This document shows positions 24,495 to 35,706 of a stretch of DNA of 64,000 nucleotides, piece by piece. The stretch spans positions 1-64,000 of the forward strand of contig SPJN01000016.1 in the NCBI GenBank assembly GCA_006844605.1. Direction: 5' to 3'. How positions within the stretch are numbered: the first letter of the stretch is position 1; each line of letters starts with the position of its first letter. A program made the translations under genes and the position numbers. The notes beneath the pieces are model-generated. The model saw nothing but the letters and a program-made list of their open reading frames with translations, did no database searches and was not told the origin of the DNA. The DNA comes from Hyphomicrobiales bacterium (lineage in GTDB: Bacteria > Pseudomonadota > Alphaproteobacteria > SPJN01).

Positions 24495-25879
24495 TGCCCG
24501 TATCTATTTTGATGCCCGCCCTAAGTCCGACAATGGAAGAAGGCACGCTCGCCACATGGTTGGTGAAGGAGGGCGATCTTGTTGAGGCTGGCGATGTCAT
24601 TGCCGAGATAGAAACCGACAAGGCCACGATGGAGGTTGAGGCGGTGGATGAAGGCACGCTTGCCAAAATCTTGGTGCCTGCCGATACAGAAGAAGTAAAG
24701 GTCAACACGCCCATCGCAATCCTGTTGCTTGAGGGCGAGGACGAGGCCGCGTTGGCAGGCTTTGATGCTGGCAGTGATAATAACAGTGGCGGCGGGGTTG
24801 CCTCTGCTGAAGAAGCCGCGCCGGTTTCCGCACCGCTAGCAGCGAAAGCCAAAGCCGCTGAAGTGTTGGCTGACCCTGCAATTCCCGACGGCACGCCGAT
24901 GGTGCAACTAACGGTGCGCGAAGCCTTGCGCGATGCCATGGCCGAAGAAATGCGCACCGATGATAATGTCTTTGTGATGGGTGAAGAAGTCGCCCAATAT
25001 CAGGGCGCTTATAAGGTCACTCAGGGCTTGCTGGAAGAATTTGGCGACCGCCGTGTGATCGACACGCCGATCACTGAATATGGCTTTGCCGGGCTTGGCA
25101 CAGGGGCTGCCTTTGCGGGCCTGCGTCCGGTGGTTGAGTTTATGACCTTTAACTTTGCCATGCAGGCGATTGACCACATCATCAACTCTGCTGCCAAGAC
25201 GCTCTATATGTCTGGCGGGCAGATGGGGTGCCCGATTGTGTTCCGCGGTCCCAACGGGGCCGCATCCCGCGTGGCGGCGCAGCACAGCCAGGATTATGCG
25301 CCGTGGTATGCGTCGATACCGGGGTTGAAGGTTGTCTCGCCCTACAGTGCGGCGGACGCCAAAGGGTTGTTGAAAGCAGCAATCCGCGATCCCAACCCTG
25401 TGGTCTTTTTGGAAAATGAGTTGATCTATGGTCAGTCCTTCGATGTGCCTGATCTTGATGATTATGTCTTGCCAATCGGCAAGGCCAAGGTGGCGCGCGC
25501 AGGCGCAGACGTTACGTTGATTGCGCATTCAATTTCCGTTGGCACTTGCTTGGCAGCGGCTGATGCCCTTGCCGGTGAAGGTGTCGATGCGGAGGTGATT
25601 GATTTGCGCACCGTCCGACCGCTCGACATGCCGACGATCATCAAGTCGGTGCAAAAAACCAATCGCGCCGTGACGGTCGAAGAGGCCTTCCCCGTCTGCG
25701 GTATGGGGGCGGAACTTGCCGCAACAATCATGACACAGGCGTTTGATTATCTCGACGCCCCGGTTACCCGCGTCACGGCAAAGGATGTGCCCATGCCCTA
25801 CGCTGCCAATCTTGAAAAACTGACATTGCCCACCGTGGCAGATGTCGTCGCAGCGGCAAAAGCCGTTTGCTATCGCTAA
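24494..25879 (+). CDS. pdhB: Pyruvate dehydrogenase E1 beta subunit with fused N-terminal lipoyl domain
   Basis: 461 aa; lipoyl [10 protein letters not shown] then E1beta [13 protein letters not shown]... Confidence 0.96.
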   Translation: MPVSILMPALSPTMEEGTLATWLVKEGDLVEAGDVIAEIETDKATMEVEAVDEGTLAKILVPADTEEVKVNTPIAILLLEGEDEAALAGFDAGSDNNSGGGVASAEEAAPVSAPLAAKAKAAEVLADPAIPDGTPMVQLTVREALRDAMAEEMRTDDNVFVMGEEVAQYQGAYKVTQGLLEEFGDRRVIDTPITEYGFAGLGTGAAFAGLRPVVEFMTFNFAMQAIDHIINSAAKTLYMSGGQMGCPIVFRGPNGAASRVAAQHSQDYAPWYASIPGLKVVSPYSAADAKGLLKAAIRDPNPVVFLENELIYGQSFDVPDLDDYVLPIGKAKVARAGADVTLIAHSISVGTCLAAADALAGEGVDAEVIDLRTVRPLDMPTIIKSVQKTNRAVTVEEAFPVCGMGAELAATIMTQAFDYLDAPVTRVTAKDVPMPYAANLEKLTLPTVADVVAAAKAVCYR

Positions 25880-25895
25880 AGGGAGGGACCGAAAA

Positions 25896-27167
25896 ATGCC
25901 TATTGCCATTTTAATGCCTGCCCTAAGCCCCACAATGGAAGAGGGGACGCTGGCCACATGGTTGGTGAAGGAAGGCGATCAAGTTGCGGCCGGTGACGTC
26001 ATCGCTGAAATAGAAACCGACAAGGCGACGATGGAAGTTGAGGCGGTCGAAGAAGGCACGCTTGCCAAAATTTTGATCGCTGCAGACACGGACAATGTGG
26101 CGGTTAACACGCCCATCGCAATCTTGTTGGAGGAGGGGGAGGACGCCAGCGCCCTTGACGGTTTTGACCCCGGCGCAGGTCGCGGTGGTGCGACTGCCCC
26201 TGCAGCAGACGCGCCAACACCCGCAACGCCCGCTGACGAAACGCCTGTACCCGCTGCGCCAACAGCCGCAGCCGCCCGAACAGGCGACCGGATTTTTTCC
26301 AGCCCCTTGGCCCGCCGCATTGCCGGGCAGCAGGGGGTTGACCTTGCCGCGCTGACGGGGACCGGCCCCAAAGGCCGCATCGTGAAAAAGGACGTGGAAG
26401 ACGCCATCGCCACAGGTGTTGCGAAAGGCGTCGCGAAAGGTACTGCGTCATCGCCGCAAATGGCGCCAAGCTATGAATCTGAATTCATTGCTTTCGATTC
26501 CATGCGTAAAACCGTGGCAAAACGGATGAAAGAGTCGAAAAATGAGGTGCCGCACTTCTACCTGACGGCGGAGGCGAATATCGACATATTGCTCGGCGCT
26601 CGTAAGCGGTTGAATGACAGCCGTGGCAGCAAGGTGTCGGTCAATGATTTCATTATCAAGGCGTGCGCCCATGCCCTGATGGCGGAACCTGATGCCAATG
26701 TCAGCTTCGCCTCGCAAGGGGGTAAGGATGGCCGCTTGATGCATCACACTGCTGATATTTCTGTCGCCGTTGCGCTTGATGGTGGGTTGGTGACCCCGGT
26801 CATAAAATCGTGTGAGTTAAAGGGCTTGGTCGGTATTTCGGAAGCCATGCAAGATCTGGCATCACGCGCACGCGACCGCAAATTAGCGCCAGAGGAATAT
26901 CAAGGCGGCAGCTTCTCAATCTCCAATCTGGGCATGTTCGGAGTCAAGGAATTTTCTGCCGTTATCAACCCGCCGCAGGGGGCCATATTGGCCGTCGGTG
27001 CGGGTGAAAAACGACCCGTCGTGCTGGATGACGGGCAGCTTGGCGTGGCCACAATGATGTCCATGACGCTGAGTTGTGATCACAGAACGATCAATGGTGA
27101 TGTGGGGGCAAAGCTCCTTAAAAGCATCAAAATGCATCTTGAAGATCCGATGTTGATGCTGGGTTAG
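25896..27167 (+). CDS. pdhC: Dihydrolipoamide acetyltransferase (PDH E2)
   Basis: Lipoyl [11 protein letters not shown]3-binding [33 protein letters not shown], catalytic [10 protein letters not shown]. Confidence 0.96.
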   Translation: MPIAILMPALSPTMEEGTLATWLVKEGDQVAAGDVIAEIETDKATMEVEAVEEGTLAKILIAADTDNVAVNTPIAILLEEGEDASALDGFDPGAGRGGATAPAADAPTPATPADETPVPAAPTAAAARTGDRIFSSPLARRIAGQQGVDLAALTGTGPKGRIVKKDVEDAIATGVAKGVAKGTASSPQMAPSYESEFIAFDSMRKTVAKRMKESKNEVPHFYLTAEANIDILLGARKRLNDSRGSKVSVNDFIIKACAHALMAEPDANVSFASQGGKDGRLMHHTADISVAVALDGGLVTPVIKSCELKGLVGISEAMQDLASRARDRKLAPEEYQGGSFSISNLGMFGVKEFSAVINPPQGAILAVGAGEKRPVVLDDGQLGVATMMSMTLSCDHRTINGDVGAKLLKSIKMHLEDPMLMLG

Positions 27168-27179
27168 GGAGCAAAAGCC

Positions 27180-28589
27180 ATGCAAACAAGCACAAAAAAC
27201 TTCGATTTGGTTGTGATCGGTGGCGGCCCCGGTGGCTATGTCGCCGCCATCCGGTCAGCCCAGCTTGGACTTAAAACCGCCCTTGTCGAGCGCGAGCATT
27301 TGGGCGGTATTTGCCTCAATTGGGGCTGTATCCCGACCAAGGCGCTGTTGCGCTCTGCTGAGGTGCTGGACCTGATGGAACGGGCTGACGAATTTGGCCT
27401 TTCCGCCGACAATATCAGCTTTGATCTCGACAAGATCGTTGCCCGGTCCCGCAAGGTTTCGGGCCGACTAACGGGCGGCATCGGGATGCTGATGAAAAAG
27501 AACAAAATCACCGTGATTGAGGGTGAGGGGAAGCTGACAGCCAAAGACGCAATCAGTGTCACGCTGAAAGATGGCGGCACTGAAACCATCAAGGCGGGCC
27601 GCATCGTTCTGGCGACAGGGGCCCGCGCGCGGGAGCTGCCGCACCTGAAAGCGGACGGCAAATTGATCTGGACTTACAAGCACGCGCTGCAACCGGACTG
27701 TGTGCCAAAACGGCTGCTGGTGATCGGATCGGGCGCAATCGGGATTGAATTTGCCAGCTTCTTCAACGCGCTTGGCAGCGACGTGTCGGTGGTTGAAGTG
27801 CTGCCCCGCATCCTGCCGCAAGAGGATGAGGAAGTTTCCAAATTCGCGCTGAAAGCCTTTAAGAAACAGGGGATGAGCCTGCACACAGAAACTGAGGTGA
27901 CGGCCCTGACCACTTCGCCCAAAACCGTCAAGGCGGTTCTGAAAGACAAAAAGGGCGTCGCGAGTGAACACACTTTCGACCGGGTGATTCTGTCCGTTGG
28001 CATCGCTGCAAATTCAGAAGGGCTGGGCCTAGAGGATGTCGGCGTGAAGCTTGATCGCGGTCACGCGGTTGTGGACCAGTTCGGCCAAACCAATGTTAAA
28101 GGCATCGCCGCCATCGGTGATTTGGCAGGCCCGCCGTGGTTGGCGCATAAGGCAAGTCATGAAGGCGTCATCGCCGTTGAAACCCTTGCCGGGCAGAAAC
28201 ATGTCCACCCGCTCGACACCGGCAATATCCCCGGCTGCACCTACTGCCACCCGCAGGTCGCCAGCGTTGGTTTGACCGAGGCGCAGGCAAAGGCGGACGG
28301 TTATAAGGTCAAGGTGGGGCGCTTTCCGTTTGAGGGGAATGGCAAGGCGATTGCGCTGGGCGAGGATAAGGGCTTCATCAAAACCGTGTTCGATGACAAA
28401 ACCGGCGCGCTTTTGGGCGCCCATATGATCGGGGCGGAAGTCACTGAAATGATTCAGGGTTTCGCATTGGCACGGACTTTGGAAAGCACCGAAGAAGAGC
28501 TGATGAACACGATTTTCCCACACCCGACCTTATCGGAAATGATGCATGAAAGCGTGCTAGACGCCTTTGGACGCACGTTACATTTCTAA
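27180..28589 (+). CDS. lpdA: Dihydrolipoamide dehydrogenase (E3)
   Basis: 469 aa; [35 protein letters not shown] redox-active disulfide, HPHPTLSE-type C-terminus. Confidence 0.96.
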   Translation: MQTSTKNFDLVVIGGGPGGYVAAIRSAQLGLKTALVEREHLGGICLNWGCIPTKALLRSAEVLDLMERADEFGLSADNISFDLDKIVARSRKVSGRLTGGIGMLMKKNKITVIEGEGKLTAKDAISVTLKDGGTETIKAGRIVLATGARARELPHLKADGKLIWTYKHALQPDCVPKRLLVIGSGAIGIEFASFFNALGSDVSVVEVLPRILPQEDEEVSKFALKAFKKQGMSLHTETEVTALTTSPKTVKAVLKDKKGVASEHTFDRVILSVGIAANSEGLGLEDVGVKLDRGHAVVDQFGQTNVKGIAAIGDLAGPPWLAHKASHEGVIAVETLAGQKHVHPLDTGNIPGCTYCHPQVASVGLTEAQAKADGYKVKVGRFPFEGNGKAIALGEDKGFIKTVFDDKTGALLGAHMIGAEVTEMIQGFALARTLESTEEELMNTIFPHPTLSEMMHESVLDAFGRTLHF

Positions 28590-28627
28590 GGTGGAAATCG
28601 CGCCCCGCGCGCCTTATCTTGACCGCT

Positions 28628-29578
28628 ATGACTGACACACAAACACAAAAGCCGCGCCACCCTGAAAAGGCAAACCGCCCCGATAATCCCATTCAGCGCA
28701 AGCCCGAATGGATCAGGGTTAAGGCGCCCGTGTCAAAACAGTTCGCCGCCACGCGCAAGATTGTGAAGGATCATAATCTTCACACGGTATGCGAAGAAGC
28801 AGGCTGCCCCAATATCGGTGAATGCTGGGCCAAGAAACACGCCACCATGATGATCATGGGCGACACCTGCACGCGCGCCTGCACATTCTGTGACGTCAAA
28901 ACCGGCAAGCCCAATCCGCTTGACCCGTTTGAGCCGACCAATGTTGCCCAAGCGGTTCAGAAGCTGGGGCTGGAACATGTTGTCATCACATCTGTTGACC
29001 GTGATGATCTTGATGATGGTGGCGCAACGCATTTTGCCGAAACCATTACCGCCATCCGCGAGGCCAATCCCGGCACAACGATTGAAGTGCTGACCCCTGA
29101 TTTTTTGCGCAAGCCCGGCGCGCTTGAATTGGTTGTCGAGGCCAAGCCCGACGTATTCAATCACAATCTGGAAACGGTTCCCGGCCTTTATTATGGCGTA
29201 CGCCCCGGCGCGCGTTACTTCCATTCCTTACGCCTGTTGCAACAGGTGAAGGAGCTGGACCCCACCATGTTCACCAAGTCCGGCATCATGGTTGGGCTGG
29301 GTGAAAAGCGGGAAGAGGTCTTGCAGGTCATGGATGATTTGCGGGTTGCCGATGTCGATTTCATCACCATCGGGCAATATCTACAACCCAGCGTGAAGCA
29401 TCACGGTATTGACCGTTTTGTGCATCCTGATGAGTTCAAAAGTTATGAGCAGATGGCCTATTCCAAGGGTTTTTTGATGGTGTCGTCCAGTCCATTGACC
29501 CGCTCCTCCCACCATGCGGGCGAGGATTTTGACCGGTTGCGCGCGGCCCGTCAGAAGAAGCTGGACGCTGCGGAATAA
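28628..29578 (+). CDS. lipA: Lipoyl synthase
   Basis: Radical [14 protein letters not shown]-terminal [13 protein letters not shown] cluster motif. Confidence 0.97.
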   Translation: MTDTQTQKPRHPEKANRPDNPIQRKPEWIRVKAPVSKQFAATRKIVKDHNLHTVCEEAGCPNIGECWAKKHATMMIMGDTCTRACTFCDVKTGKPNPLDPFEPTNVAQAVQKLGLEHVVITSVDRDDLDDGGATHFAETITAIREANPGTTIEVLTPDFLRKPGALELVVEAKPDVFNHNLETVPGLYYGVRPGARYFHSLRLLQQVKELDPTMFTKSGIMVGLGEKREEVLQVMDDLRVADVDFITIGQYLQPSVKHHGIDRFVHPDEFKSYEQMAYSKGFLMVSSSPLTRSSHHAGEDFDRLRAARQKKLDAAE

Positions 29579-29593
29579 GTATCAAGTAGACCC

Positions 29594-30103
29594 ATGCCCA
29601 AACATCACGACGTACAGATCGTGCCATATGCGCGCGAGGACATTTTCGACATGGTGGCGGACATCGCCCGCTATCCCGAATTTTTGCCGTGGTGCGCGGG
29701 CCTGCGAATCAAGCGCAAGCTGAAGGTAAAGGGGAACCGGGTCCTTTATGCGGATATGCTGGTGGCCTATCAAATGTTCCGCGACCAGTTTTCAAGTCGG
29801 GTAACGCTTGACCCCGACAAGGCATGGATCAAGGTTGAATATCTTGATGGCCCGTTTGAATATTTGACGAATGAATGGCGGTTTGAAACGCAGGATGATG
29901 GCCAGACAGAAGTTGTCTTCCATATCGATTTTGAATTTACCCGCGCGATTTATCGGCAGGCGATTGCGCCCGTGTTTGGCAAGGCGGTGCTGCGCATGAT
30001 GGAAGCCTTTGGCCGCCGCGCGCGCGATGTTTGCACGCCGCTGCCGGGCTTGGACCATCCGGCCCTGCCGTCAGAGGACGCGCCGTTGGACGACAGTCTT
30101 TAG
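29594..30103 (+). CDS. RatA/COQ10-like START-domain protein
   Basis: 169 aa; YAREDIFDMVADIARYPEFLPWC; follows lipA. Confidence 0.9.
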   Translation: MPKHHDVQIVPYAREDIFDMVADIARYPEFLPWCAGLRIKRKLKVKGNRVLYADMLVAYQMFRDQFSSRVTLDPDKAWIKVEYLDGPFEYLTNEWRFETQDDGQTEVVFHIDFEFTRAIYRQAIAPVFGKAVLRMMEAFGRRARDVCTPLPGLDHPALPSEDAPLDDSL

Positions 30104-30105
30104 AT

Positions 30106-30258
30106 TTCTGCTCACATTTGCGCTCACGGCAATTCGCGCCAATTTTTATTATCGCTCATGCCTCCGCGAGGGCGCCCGAAAAGTCGGGCGGGCCTCAGTC
30201 GGCCAGTTGGTATCTGCTCACATTTGCGCTCACGGTCATTCGTGCCAACATTCACTGG
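30106..30258 (+). repeat. Dispersed intergenic repeat, copy B plus partial copy C
   Basis: Copy B 30119-30190 matches 22381-22451; TCTGCTCACATTTGCGCTCACGG-CATTCG-GCCAA occurs near 30106 and again near 30213. Confidence 0.85.
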
Positions 30259-30307
30259 TGATTTTGCGTGGCCGCGTTATTGTAAACGCAGCACACAGGG
30301 GGCATTC

Positions 30308-30931
30308 ATGACAAAAATTGATGGCGTACTTCACGATTTTAAAACCGCACCAAATCCGCGTCGCGTGCGAATATACCTAGCCGAAAAAGGGTTGAGCGTC
30401 GAAACCAATGACATCAACATCATGGCGCGGGAGCAGAAGGCCGACGGCTTTGTCGCCAAAAACCCAACCGGGCAAATTCCGGTTCTGGAATTGCCGGACG
30501 GCACCTGTATTTCTGAATCGGTTTCCATTTGTCGCTATGTTGAGGGGCTGTATCCCGATCCGCCCCTGTTCGGCACAACACCGCTTGCGCAAGCGCAAAT
30601 TGATATGTGGTTGCGCCGGATTGAATTGAAGCTGATGTACACTATCGGACAGGTGTGGGTGCATGGGCATGAGCTAACCAAGGGGCTGGGCCTGCATAAT
30701 GAATTTAGTGCAGACCTTGGCCGCAAGGGGGCAGCCGCGGGCTATCGGTTATGCAATGACGCGCTTGCCGGGCGGGAATTTATCGCCGCTGACAGTTATT
30801 CCATTGCAGACGCTGTTTTGTTGGCGACAGTGGATTTCGGCAGCTTTGTGGGTGTGGCTTATGACCCGGCCTTGACGAATTTGGCGCGCTGGCATGAAAC
30901 GATGAGCGCGCGTCCGTCAGCCAAGGCGTAA
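30308..30931 (+). CDS. Glutathione S-transferase family protein
   Basis: PNPRRVRIYLAEKGL...NPTGQIPVLELPDGTCISESVSICRYVE GST N-domain; ATG 30308 preferred over upstream 30158. Confidence 0.9.
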   Translation: MTKIDGVLHDFKTAPNPRRVRIYLAEKGLSVETNDINIMAREQKADGFVAKNPTGQIPVLELPDGTCISESVSICRYVEGLYPDPPLFGTTPLAQAQIDMWLRRIELKLMYTIGQVWVHGHELTKGLGLHNEFSADLGRKGAAAGYRLCNDALAGREFIAADSYSIADAVLLATVDFGSFVGVAYDPALTNLARWHETMSARPSAKA

Positions 30932-30942
30932 CGCGTTCGCGG

Positions 30943-31464
30943 TTAAAGCTGGGCGAGCTGTTGCAGTAACATCCGGTGTGCCTGCCGCACGGTGGCAAGG
31001 CGAATGGCAGCGCGGCCTTGTTCACCAAAGCGGGCCTCATGGTGCAGGCAGGATGGCCCTTGCCCGTTCACCTGTCTGGCAACCGCCATATGCACCAACC
31101 CTACGGGTTTTTCCTTTGATCCGCCGCCGGGTCCGGCAACGCCGGTGCAACTGACCGCAAGCGTGGCATCGGACTGTACCAGTGCGCCCATGGCCATGGC
31201 GCGGGCGACCTGTTCTGACACCGCCCCATGATCTTTCAACGCCTGTTCTGTGATGCCCAGCATGGCCGTTTTCGCCTCGTTGGCATAGGTGATGAAGCCA
31301 CGATCAATAATGTCAGAGCTTCCGGCGATTTCTGTCAGGCTGCCGATAATCAGCCCGCCAGTGCAGCTTTCGGCGGTGGCGATCTTGGCACCACGCAGCC
31401 GCGCCTGTTCCAGAACCATGCTGGCGGTTTCAACAATATCCAGCGGGAAGGGACTATCCGACAT
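30943..31464 (-). CDS. pncC: CinA C-terminal-domain protein (nicotinamide-nucleotide amidase)
   Basis: 173 aa; IATAESCTGGLI, VSCTGVAGPGGGSKEKPVGLVHMAVA. Confidence 0.9.
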   Translation of the reverse strand: MSDSPFPLDIVETASMVLEQARLRGAKIATAESCTGGLIIGSLTEIAGSSDIIDRGFITYANEAKTAMLGITEQALKDHGAVSEQVARAMAMGALVQSDATLAVSCTGVAGPGGGSKEKPVGLVHMAVARQVNGQGPSCLHHEARFGEQGRAAIRLATVRQAHRMLLQQLAQL

Positions 31465-31978
31465 AATGCAAATAGGCCATCCAGCCTGCCCATAACAGGA
31501 TCATGCCGTAGACGCCCGATATGACATCATCCAGCATGATGCCCAACGCGCCATCTAGTTTTTTGTCGGCCCAACTTGCCGGCCACGGCTTAACGATGTC
31601 GAGCAGGCGAAACAGGAAAAAGCCGATAATATACAGAACCGGGTCCACCGGGATCAGCGCCAGCGTGATCCATTGACCTGCCACTTCGTCGATCACGACG
31701 GGGCCGGGGTCCTTGGTTTCGGCGGCATCCGCAAACTTGCCCGCAACTGCCATGCCGATCACATAGGCGATCAAGGCCGCAGGTATAAGGGCAAGCGGAG
31801 TGATGAAATAGGCAATGATAAAGGCAAAGGGGATTGCCGCTGCGGACCCAGCCGTGCCGGGGGCAAAAAAGAACAGCCCGGACCAAAAGAATGTCGCGCT
31901 TAATGTCGTTGGGTGAAACCAGCCCAGTGATTTTGGCGGGTCTTTGAAAAAGGGAATTGTTGCCATGGTCTGTGCCAC
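31454..31978 (-). CDS. pgpA: Phosphatidylglycerophosphatase A
   Basis: 174 aa; APGTAGSAAAIP, DPGPVVIDEVAGQWITL. Confidence 0.9.
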   Translation of the reverse strand: MAQTMATIPFFKDPPKSLGWFHPTTLSATFFWSGLFFFAPGTAGSAAAIPFAFIIAYFITPLALIPAALIAYVIGMAVAGKFADAAETKDPGPVVIDEVAGQWITLALIPVDPVLYIIGFFLFRLLDIVKPWPASWADKKLDGALGIMLDDVISGVYGMILLWAGWMAYLHYVG

Positions 31979-31987
31979 CTCACGAAA

Positions 31988-32067
31988 TCGTCATGCCGGA
32001 CTTGATCCGGCATCCATTACAGCTTGGCCGACAATTACTATGGATACCGACCCTATGGATACCGGAT
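31988..32067. repeat. REP-like palindromic element between ispDF and pgpA
   Basis: ATGCCGGA-CTTGA-TCCGGCAT hairpin (31993-32013); ATCCGGCATCCAT at 32005-32017 pairs with ATGGATACCGGAT at 32055-32067. Confidence 0.7.
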
Positions 32068-32146
32068 AGCTGATATTTGTGTCCAAATCAAAGATTCGGG
32101 CAAATTTCGCTTCCGGTATGTCGGACACTACAGGGTTGGACGCCCG

Positions 32147-33310
32147 TTACGGCAGCCTGATTGTTGCCGTGGCCATGGCGGCGATGCCTTCGCCCCTGCC
32201 TGTGAAGCCAAGCTTTTCGGTTGTTGTTGCCTTAACACTGACGCGTGCGGGATCAAGCCCAATAATCGCGCCAACCGCCTGCCGCATGGCGTCGCGATGG
32301 GGTCCAATCTTCGGTGCCTCGCATATCAGCGTCAAATCCAAATGGGCGATGACGCCGCCCTTGGTTGCCACAAGGTCAGCGGCATGGCGCAGGAACAGGT
32401 CGGACGGCGCGCCCTTCCATTGCGGGTCACTGGGCGGAAAGTGATCACCAATATCACCAGCGCCAAGCGCGCCCAATACAGCATCGGTCAGGGCATGAAG
32501 GCCGACATCGGCGTCTGAATGGCCCTTCAGTTTTTGGCTGTGGGGAATATCAACGCCGCACAGGATAACCTTGTCGCCATCTTCAAACTGATGCACGTCA
32601 AACCCTTGGCCCGTACGGATGTCGGGCAGGTGGGTCAGCATATGGGTTTCGGCGCGGGTCAAATCATCAGCACTCGTTATTTTGAATAAGGCTTCATCCC
32701 CCGCCACAATGGTAACGTCAAGACCTGCGGCTTGGGCAATGGCGGTGTCGTCGGTCATTGCCTGTCCCTTGTTGGCAAGATGGGCAGCCATGATCTTGTC
32801 ATAGGCGAAGGCCTGCGGTGTTTGCACGCGCCATAACCCATCACGCGTAACCGATGCGCCAACCAGCCCATTTTCATCCTTGCGCAGGGAATCGACGATT
32901 GGCAGCGCAGCGACCGCGCCGTCATGATCCGTCAGACCATCCAGCAGGTTTTGATAGACCTTTGCAGGCAGGAAGGGCCGGGCGGCATCATGGATCATGA
33001 CAATATCCGGCGCGTGATTGGCTATGGCCTCAAGCCCGGCGCGCACGCTGTCTTGGCGTTCCTTGCCGCCAGTAACCGGGGCGGCGATCAGATCACTATT
33101 GGGGGCGCTGGCCCAGAAGGCAGCCTCGTCATCGGGGTGGATAACGGCTTGGATGGTCGTGATGTGGGGCAGGGCAATGATGTGTTCCAGCGTGCGGCGC
33201 AGAACCGGTTGGCCCATCAGGGGGGCATATTGCTTGGGGATGGGGCCACCGAACCGTCTGCCACGCCCTGCAGCGACGATGATAAAGGCAATAGAAGGCG
33301 TGTTGGGCAT
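32147..33310 (-). CDS. ispDF: Bifunctional IspD/IspF (MEP isoprenoid pathway)
   Basis: 387 aa; IspD AAGRGRRFGGPIPKQYAPL plus IspF RTGQGFDVHQFEDGDKVILCGVDIPHSQKLKGHSDADVGLHALTDAVLGA. Confidence 0.96.
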   Translation of the reverse strand: MPNTPSIAFIIVAAGRGRRFGGPIPKQYAPLMGQPVLRRTLEHIIALPHITTIQAVIHPDDEAAFWASAPNSDLIAAPVTGGKERQDSVRAGLEAIANHAPDIVMIHDAARPFLPAKVYQNLLDGLTDHDGAVAALPIVDSLRKDENGLVGASVTRDGLWRVQTPQAFAYDKIMAAHLANKGQAMTDDTAIAQAAGLDVTIVAGDEALFKITSADDLTRAETHMLTHLPDIRTGQGFDVHQFEDGDKVILCGVDIPHSQKLKGHSDADVGLHALTDAVLGALGAGDIGDHFPPSDPQWKGAPSDLFLRHAADLVATKGGVIAHLDLTLICEAPKIGPHRDAMRQAVGAIIGLDPARVSVKATTTEKLGFTGRGEGIAAMATATIRLP

Positions 33311-33472
33311 AGGGTCTGACGCTCAAATTTCCAAAGGGTGGCGCGGCAATAAATCCGCCTCACACTGGCCTTAACATGCTTGATTTGCAAGTGCTTGCCG
33401 CGTATTCTGCCTAAATATTCAGCAATATTCTGTCTGCACAGATATTAAGCATATTGGCGAGATTTTGATTCA

Positions 33473-34597
33473 GTGACCAGTGGCCAGACAAATCAGGACA
33501 AGCGCAAGACGTGTGATAGCGCGCGGCTGATGCCAGTGCAAGTCGGTTCTGGTGCGACCGCTGTGACGATTGAGGCACCGGTGGCACTTGCCCCCATGTC
33601 GGGCATTACGGATCGGTCCTTCCGCCGCTTGGTCCGCGGGTTCGGCGTTGGCTATGTGGTCAGCGAGATGATTGCCAGCCGAACCATGATCACCCAAACC
33701 CGTGACAGTCTGTTGCGCGCCCGCCCTGACAGGGATGAACATCCCCACATCGTACAATTAGCTGGATGTGATGGCGGCCTGTTGGCCGAAGCTGCCAAGT
33801 TGAACGAAGATATGGGCGCTGACATTATCGACATCAATATGGGCTGCCCCGCCAAAAAGGTTGTGAAGGGGGCGGCAGGCTCCGCCCTGATGCGTGACCT
33901 TGATAACGCCGCGCAATTGATTGAGGCGACGGTCAATGCTGTGTCGATCCCGGTGACGTTGAAAATGCGCACAGGCTGGGATGATGATTGTCGCAATGCG
34001 CCCGAACTTGCCCGTCGTGCAGCTGATGCAGGGGTTGGTCTGATCACAGTGCATGGGCGCACACGGTGCCAGTTTTATACCGGGTCTGCCGATTGGGGAT
34101 TTGTCCGCAATGTGGTTGAAGCGGTTGACCTGCCGGTCATTGTGAATGGCGATATTTGTGAAATCGAAGATGCCGAACGGGCGCTTGACCTTTCGGGGGC
34201 AAGCGGCGTGATGATTGGTCGAGGCGCACAGGGCCGTCCGTGGTTCCCCGCGCAGGTGACGGCGGCATTGACCGGCAAGCCGGTGCCCGCTGACCCGTCA
34301 TTGCTCGCCCAGTGTGATACCGCGGTGACGCATCTTGATTGGTTGGTTGACGATGCCGGGCCTGAGATGGGCGTCAGGCTTTTCCGCAAACATTTGGGGT
34401 GGACGTTGGAACGCCTGCCCGGTGGGGTGGCGGCGCGCGCGGCGTTGGTGCGTATGACGCGGGCACAGGATGTAAAGGATGGCCTGCGCCGCTTTTATCA
34501 TGACTTGGCGACAGGAAATTTGCCGACAGACAACGTGGCAACAGACAACGTGGCTACAGACAACGTGGCTACAGATAAAAAGGCAGTTGCCGCATGA
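33473..34597 (+). CDS. dusB: tRNA-dihydrouridine synthase B (GTG start)
   Basis: 374 aa; [47 protein letters not shown]. Confidence 0.94.
   Translation: MTSGQTNQDKRKTCDSARLMPVQVGSGATAVTIEAPVALAPMSGITDRSFRRLVRGFGVGYVVSEMIASRTMITQTRDSLLRARPDRDEHPHIVQLAGCDGGLLAEAAKLNEDMGADIIDINMGCPAKKVVKGAAGSALMRDLDNAAQLIEATVNAVSIPVTLKMRTGWDDDCRNAPELARRAADAGVGLITVHGRTRCQFYTGSADWGFVRNVVEAVDLPVIVNGDICEIEDAERALDLSGASGVMIGRGAQGRPWFPAQVTAALTGKPVPADPSLLAQCDTAVTHLDWLVDDAGPEMGVRLFRKHLGWTLERLPGGVAARAALVRMTRAQDVKDGLRRFYHDLATGNLPTDNVATDNVATDNVATDKKAVAA
34526..34585 (+). repeat. 15-bp in-frame tandem repeat in the 3' end of dusB
   Basis: ACAGACAACGTGGCW x3 plus a degenerate fourth unit. Confidence 0.95.
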
Positions 34598-35673
34598 CGC
34601 AGCTTGAACACGACATCCTTGATAATCTTGCCCACCCGATTTTGGTGATTGGGGACGCGGCACAGATTGTATATGCCAATGGCGCGTCAGAGCTATTTTT
34701 TGGGGCCAGTCAGGCACGCCTGATCAATGCACCGTTTGCGGAATTTGTCCCCTTTGGCACGCCCTTGTTGGCGCTGGTTGAACAGGTGCAACACCGCGGC
34801 GGTTCAATCAGTGAATATGGCGTGCGCCTTGGCACACCGCGCACGGGTCATGCGCTTGTGGATGTGCAGGCCTCCCGCATGACGCCATCGGGTGCAAATA
34901 AATCCGAACGCCATGTGCTTGTGATGTTGCAGGAACGGTCGATTGCGACCGCGATGGATCGCCAGTTAACCCATCGTGGTGCCGCGCGCTCCGTCACGGC
35001 AATGGCCGCGATGCTGGCCCATGAAATCAAGAACCCGCTATCGGGTATTCGCGGCGCTGCCCAATTGCTTGAACTGGATAGCCCCCCAGAAAGCCGCGAG
35101 CTGACGCGTTTGATCATGGATGAGGCCGACCGCATCGTGAAGCTGGTGGACCGGATGGAAGTCTTTTCCAATGAACGCCCGATTGAGCGCGAGCCGGTGA
35201 ATATTCACGAAGTGTTGAACCATGTGCGGCGATTGTCTGAGGCAGGCTTTGGCAGCAAGGTCAAATTCGTCGAAAATTATGACCCGTCATTGCCGCCCGT
35301 GATGGGGGAGCGCGACCAGCTTATTCAGGTCATGCTGAACCTAATAAAAAACGCGTGCGAGGCGGTTCCCGAACAGGGCGGGCTGGTTACGTTAAGCACG
35401 TCTTACCGCCATGGGGTCAAGATCAAGGTGCCCGGCTCGCAAGAAAGCCTGTCACTGCCGCTTGAAGTTTGCGTGATGGATAACGGCCCCGGCGTGCCCG
35501 ATGAATTGCGCCCCAATCTGTTCGACCCTTTTGTGACGACCAAGCCGAAGGGGCAGGGGTTGGGGCTGGCGATGGTTGCCAAAATCGTTGGCGATCATGG
35601 CGGCGTAATTGAATGTGAAAGCGAGCCGGGTCAAACCGTGTTCCGTGTCTTTTTGCCCGTTTCGGCAAAATGA
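34594..35673 (+). CDS. ntrB: Nitrogen regulation sensor histidine kinase NtrB
   Basis: 359 aa; [52 protein letters not shown]. Confidence 0.95.
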   Translation: MTQLEHDILDNLAHPILVIGDAAQIVYANGASELFFGASQARLINAPFAEFVPFGTPLLALVEQVQHRGGSISEYGVRLGTPRTGHALVDVQASRMTPSGANKSERHVLVMLQERSIATAMDRQLTHRGAARSVTAMAAMLAHEIKNPLSGIRGAAQLLELDSPPESRELTRLIMDEADRIVKLVDRMEVFSNERPIEREPVNIHEVLNHVRRLSEAGFGSKVKFVENYDPSLPPVMGERDQLIQVMLNLIKNACEAVPEQGGLVTLSTSYRHGVKIKVPGSQESLSLPLEVCVMDNGPGVPDELRPNLFDPFVTTKPKGQGLGLAMVAKIVGDHGGVIECESEPGQTVFRVFLPVSAK

Positions 35674-35706
35674 TGCGACTTGAAATGAAGAAGCGAGGAT
35701 AGATCA

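Noticed and set aside
34526-34585. CRISPR-like short repeats in dusB
   Set aside because: Direct tandem units without spacers, in frame with the coding sequence; a minisatellite, not CRISPR.
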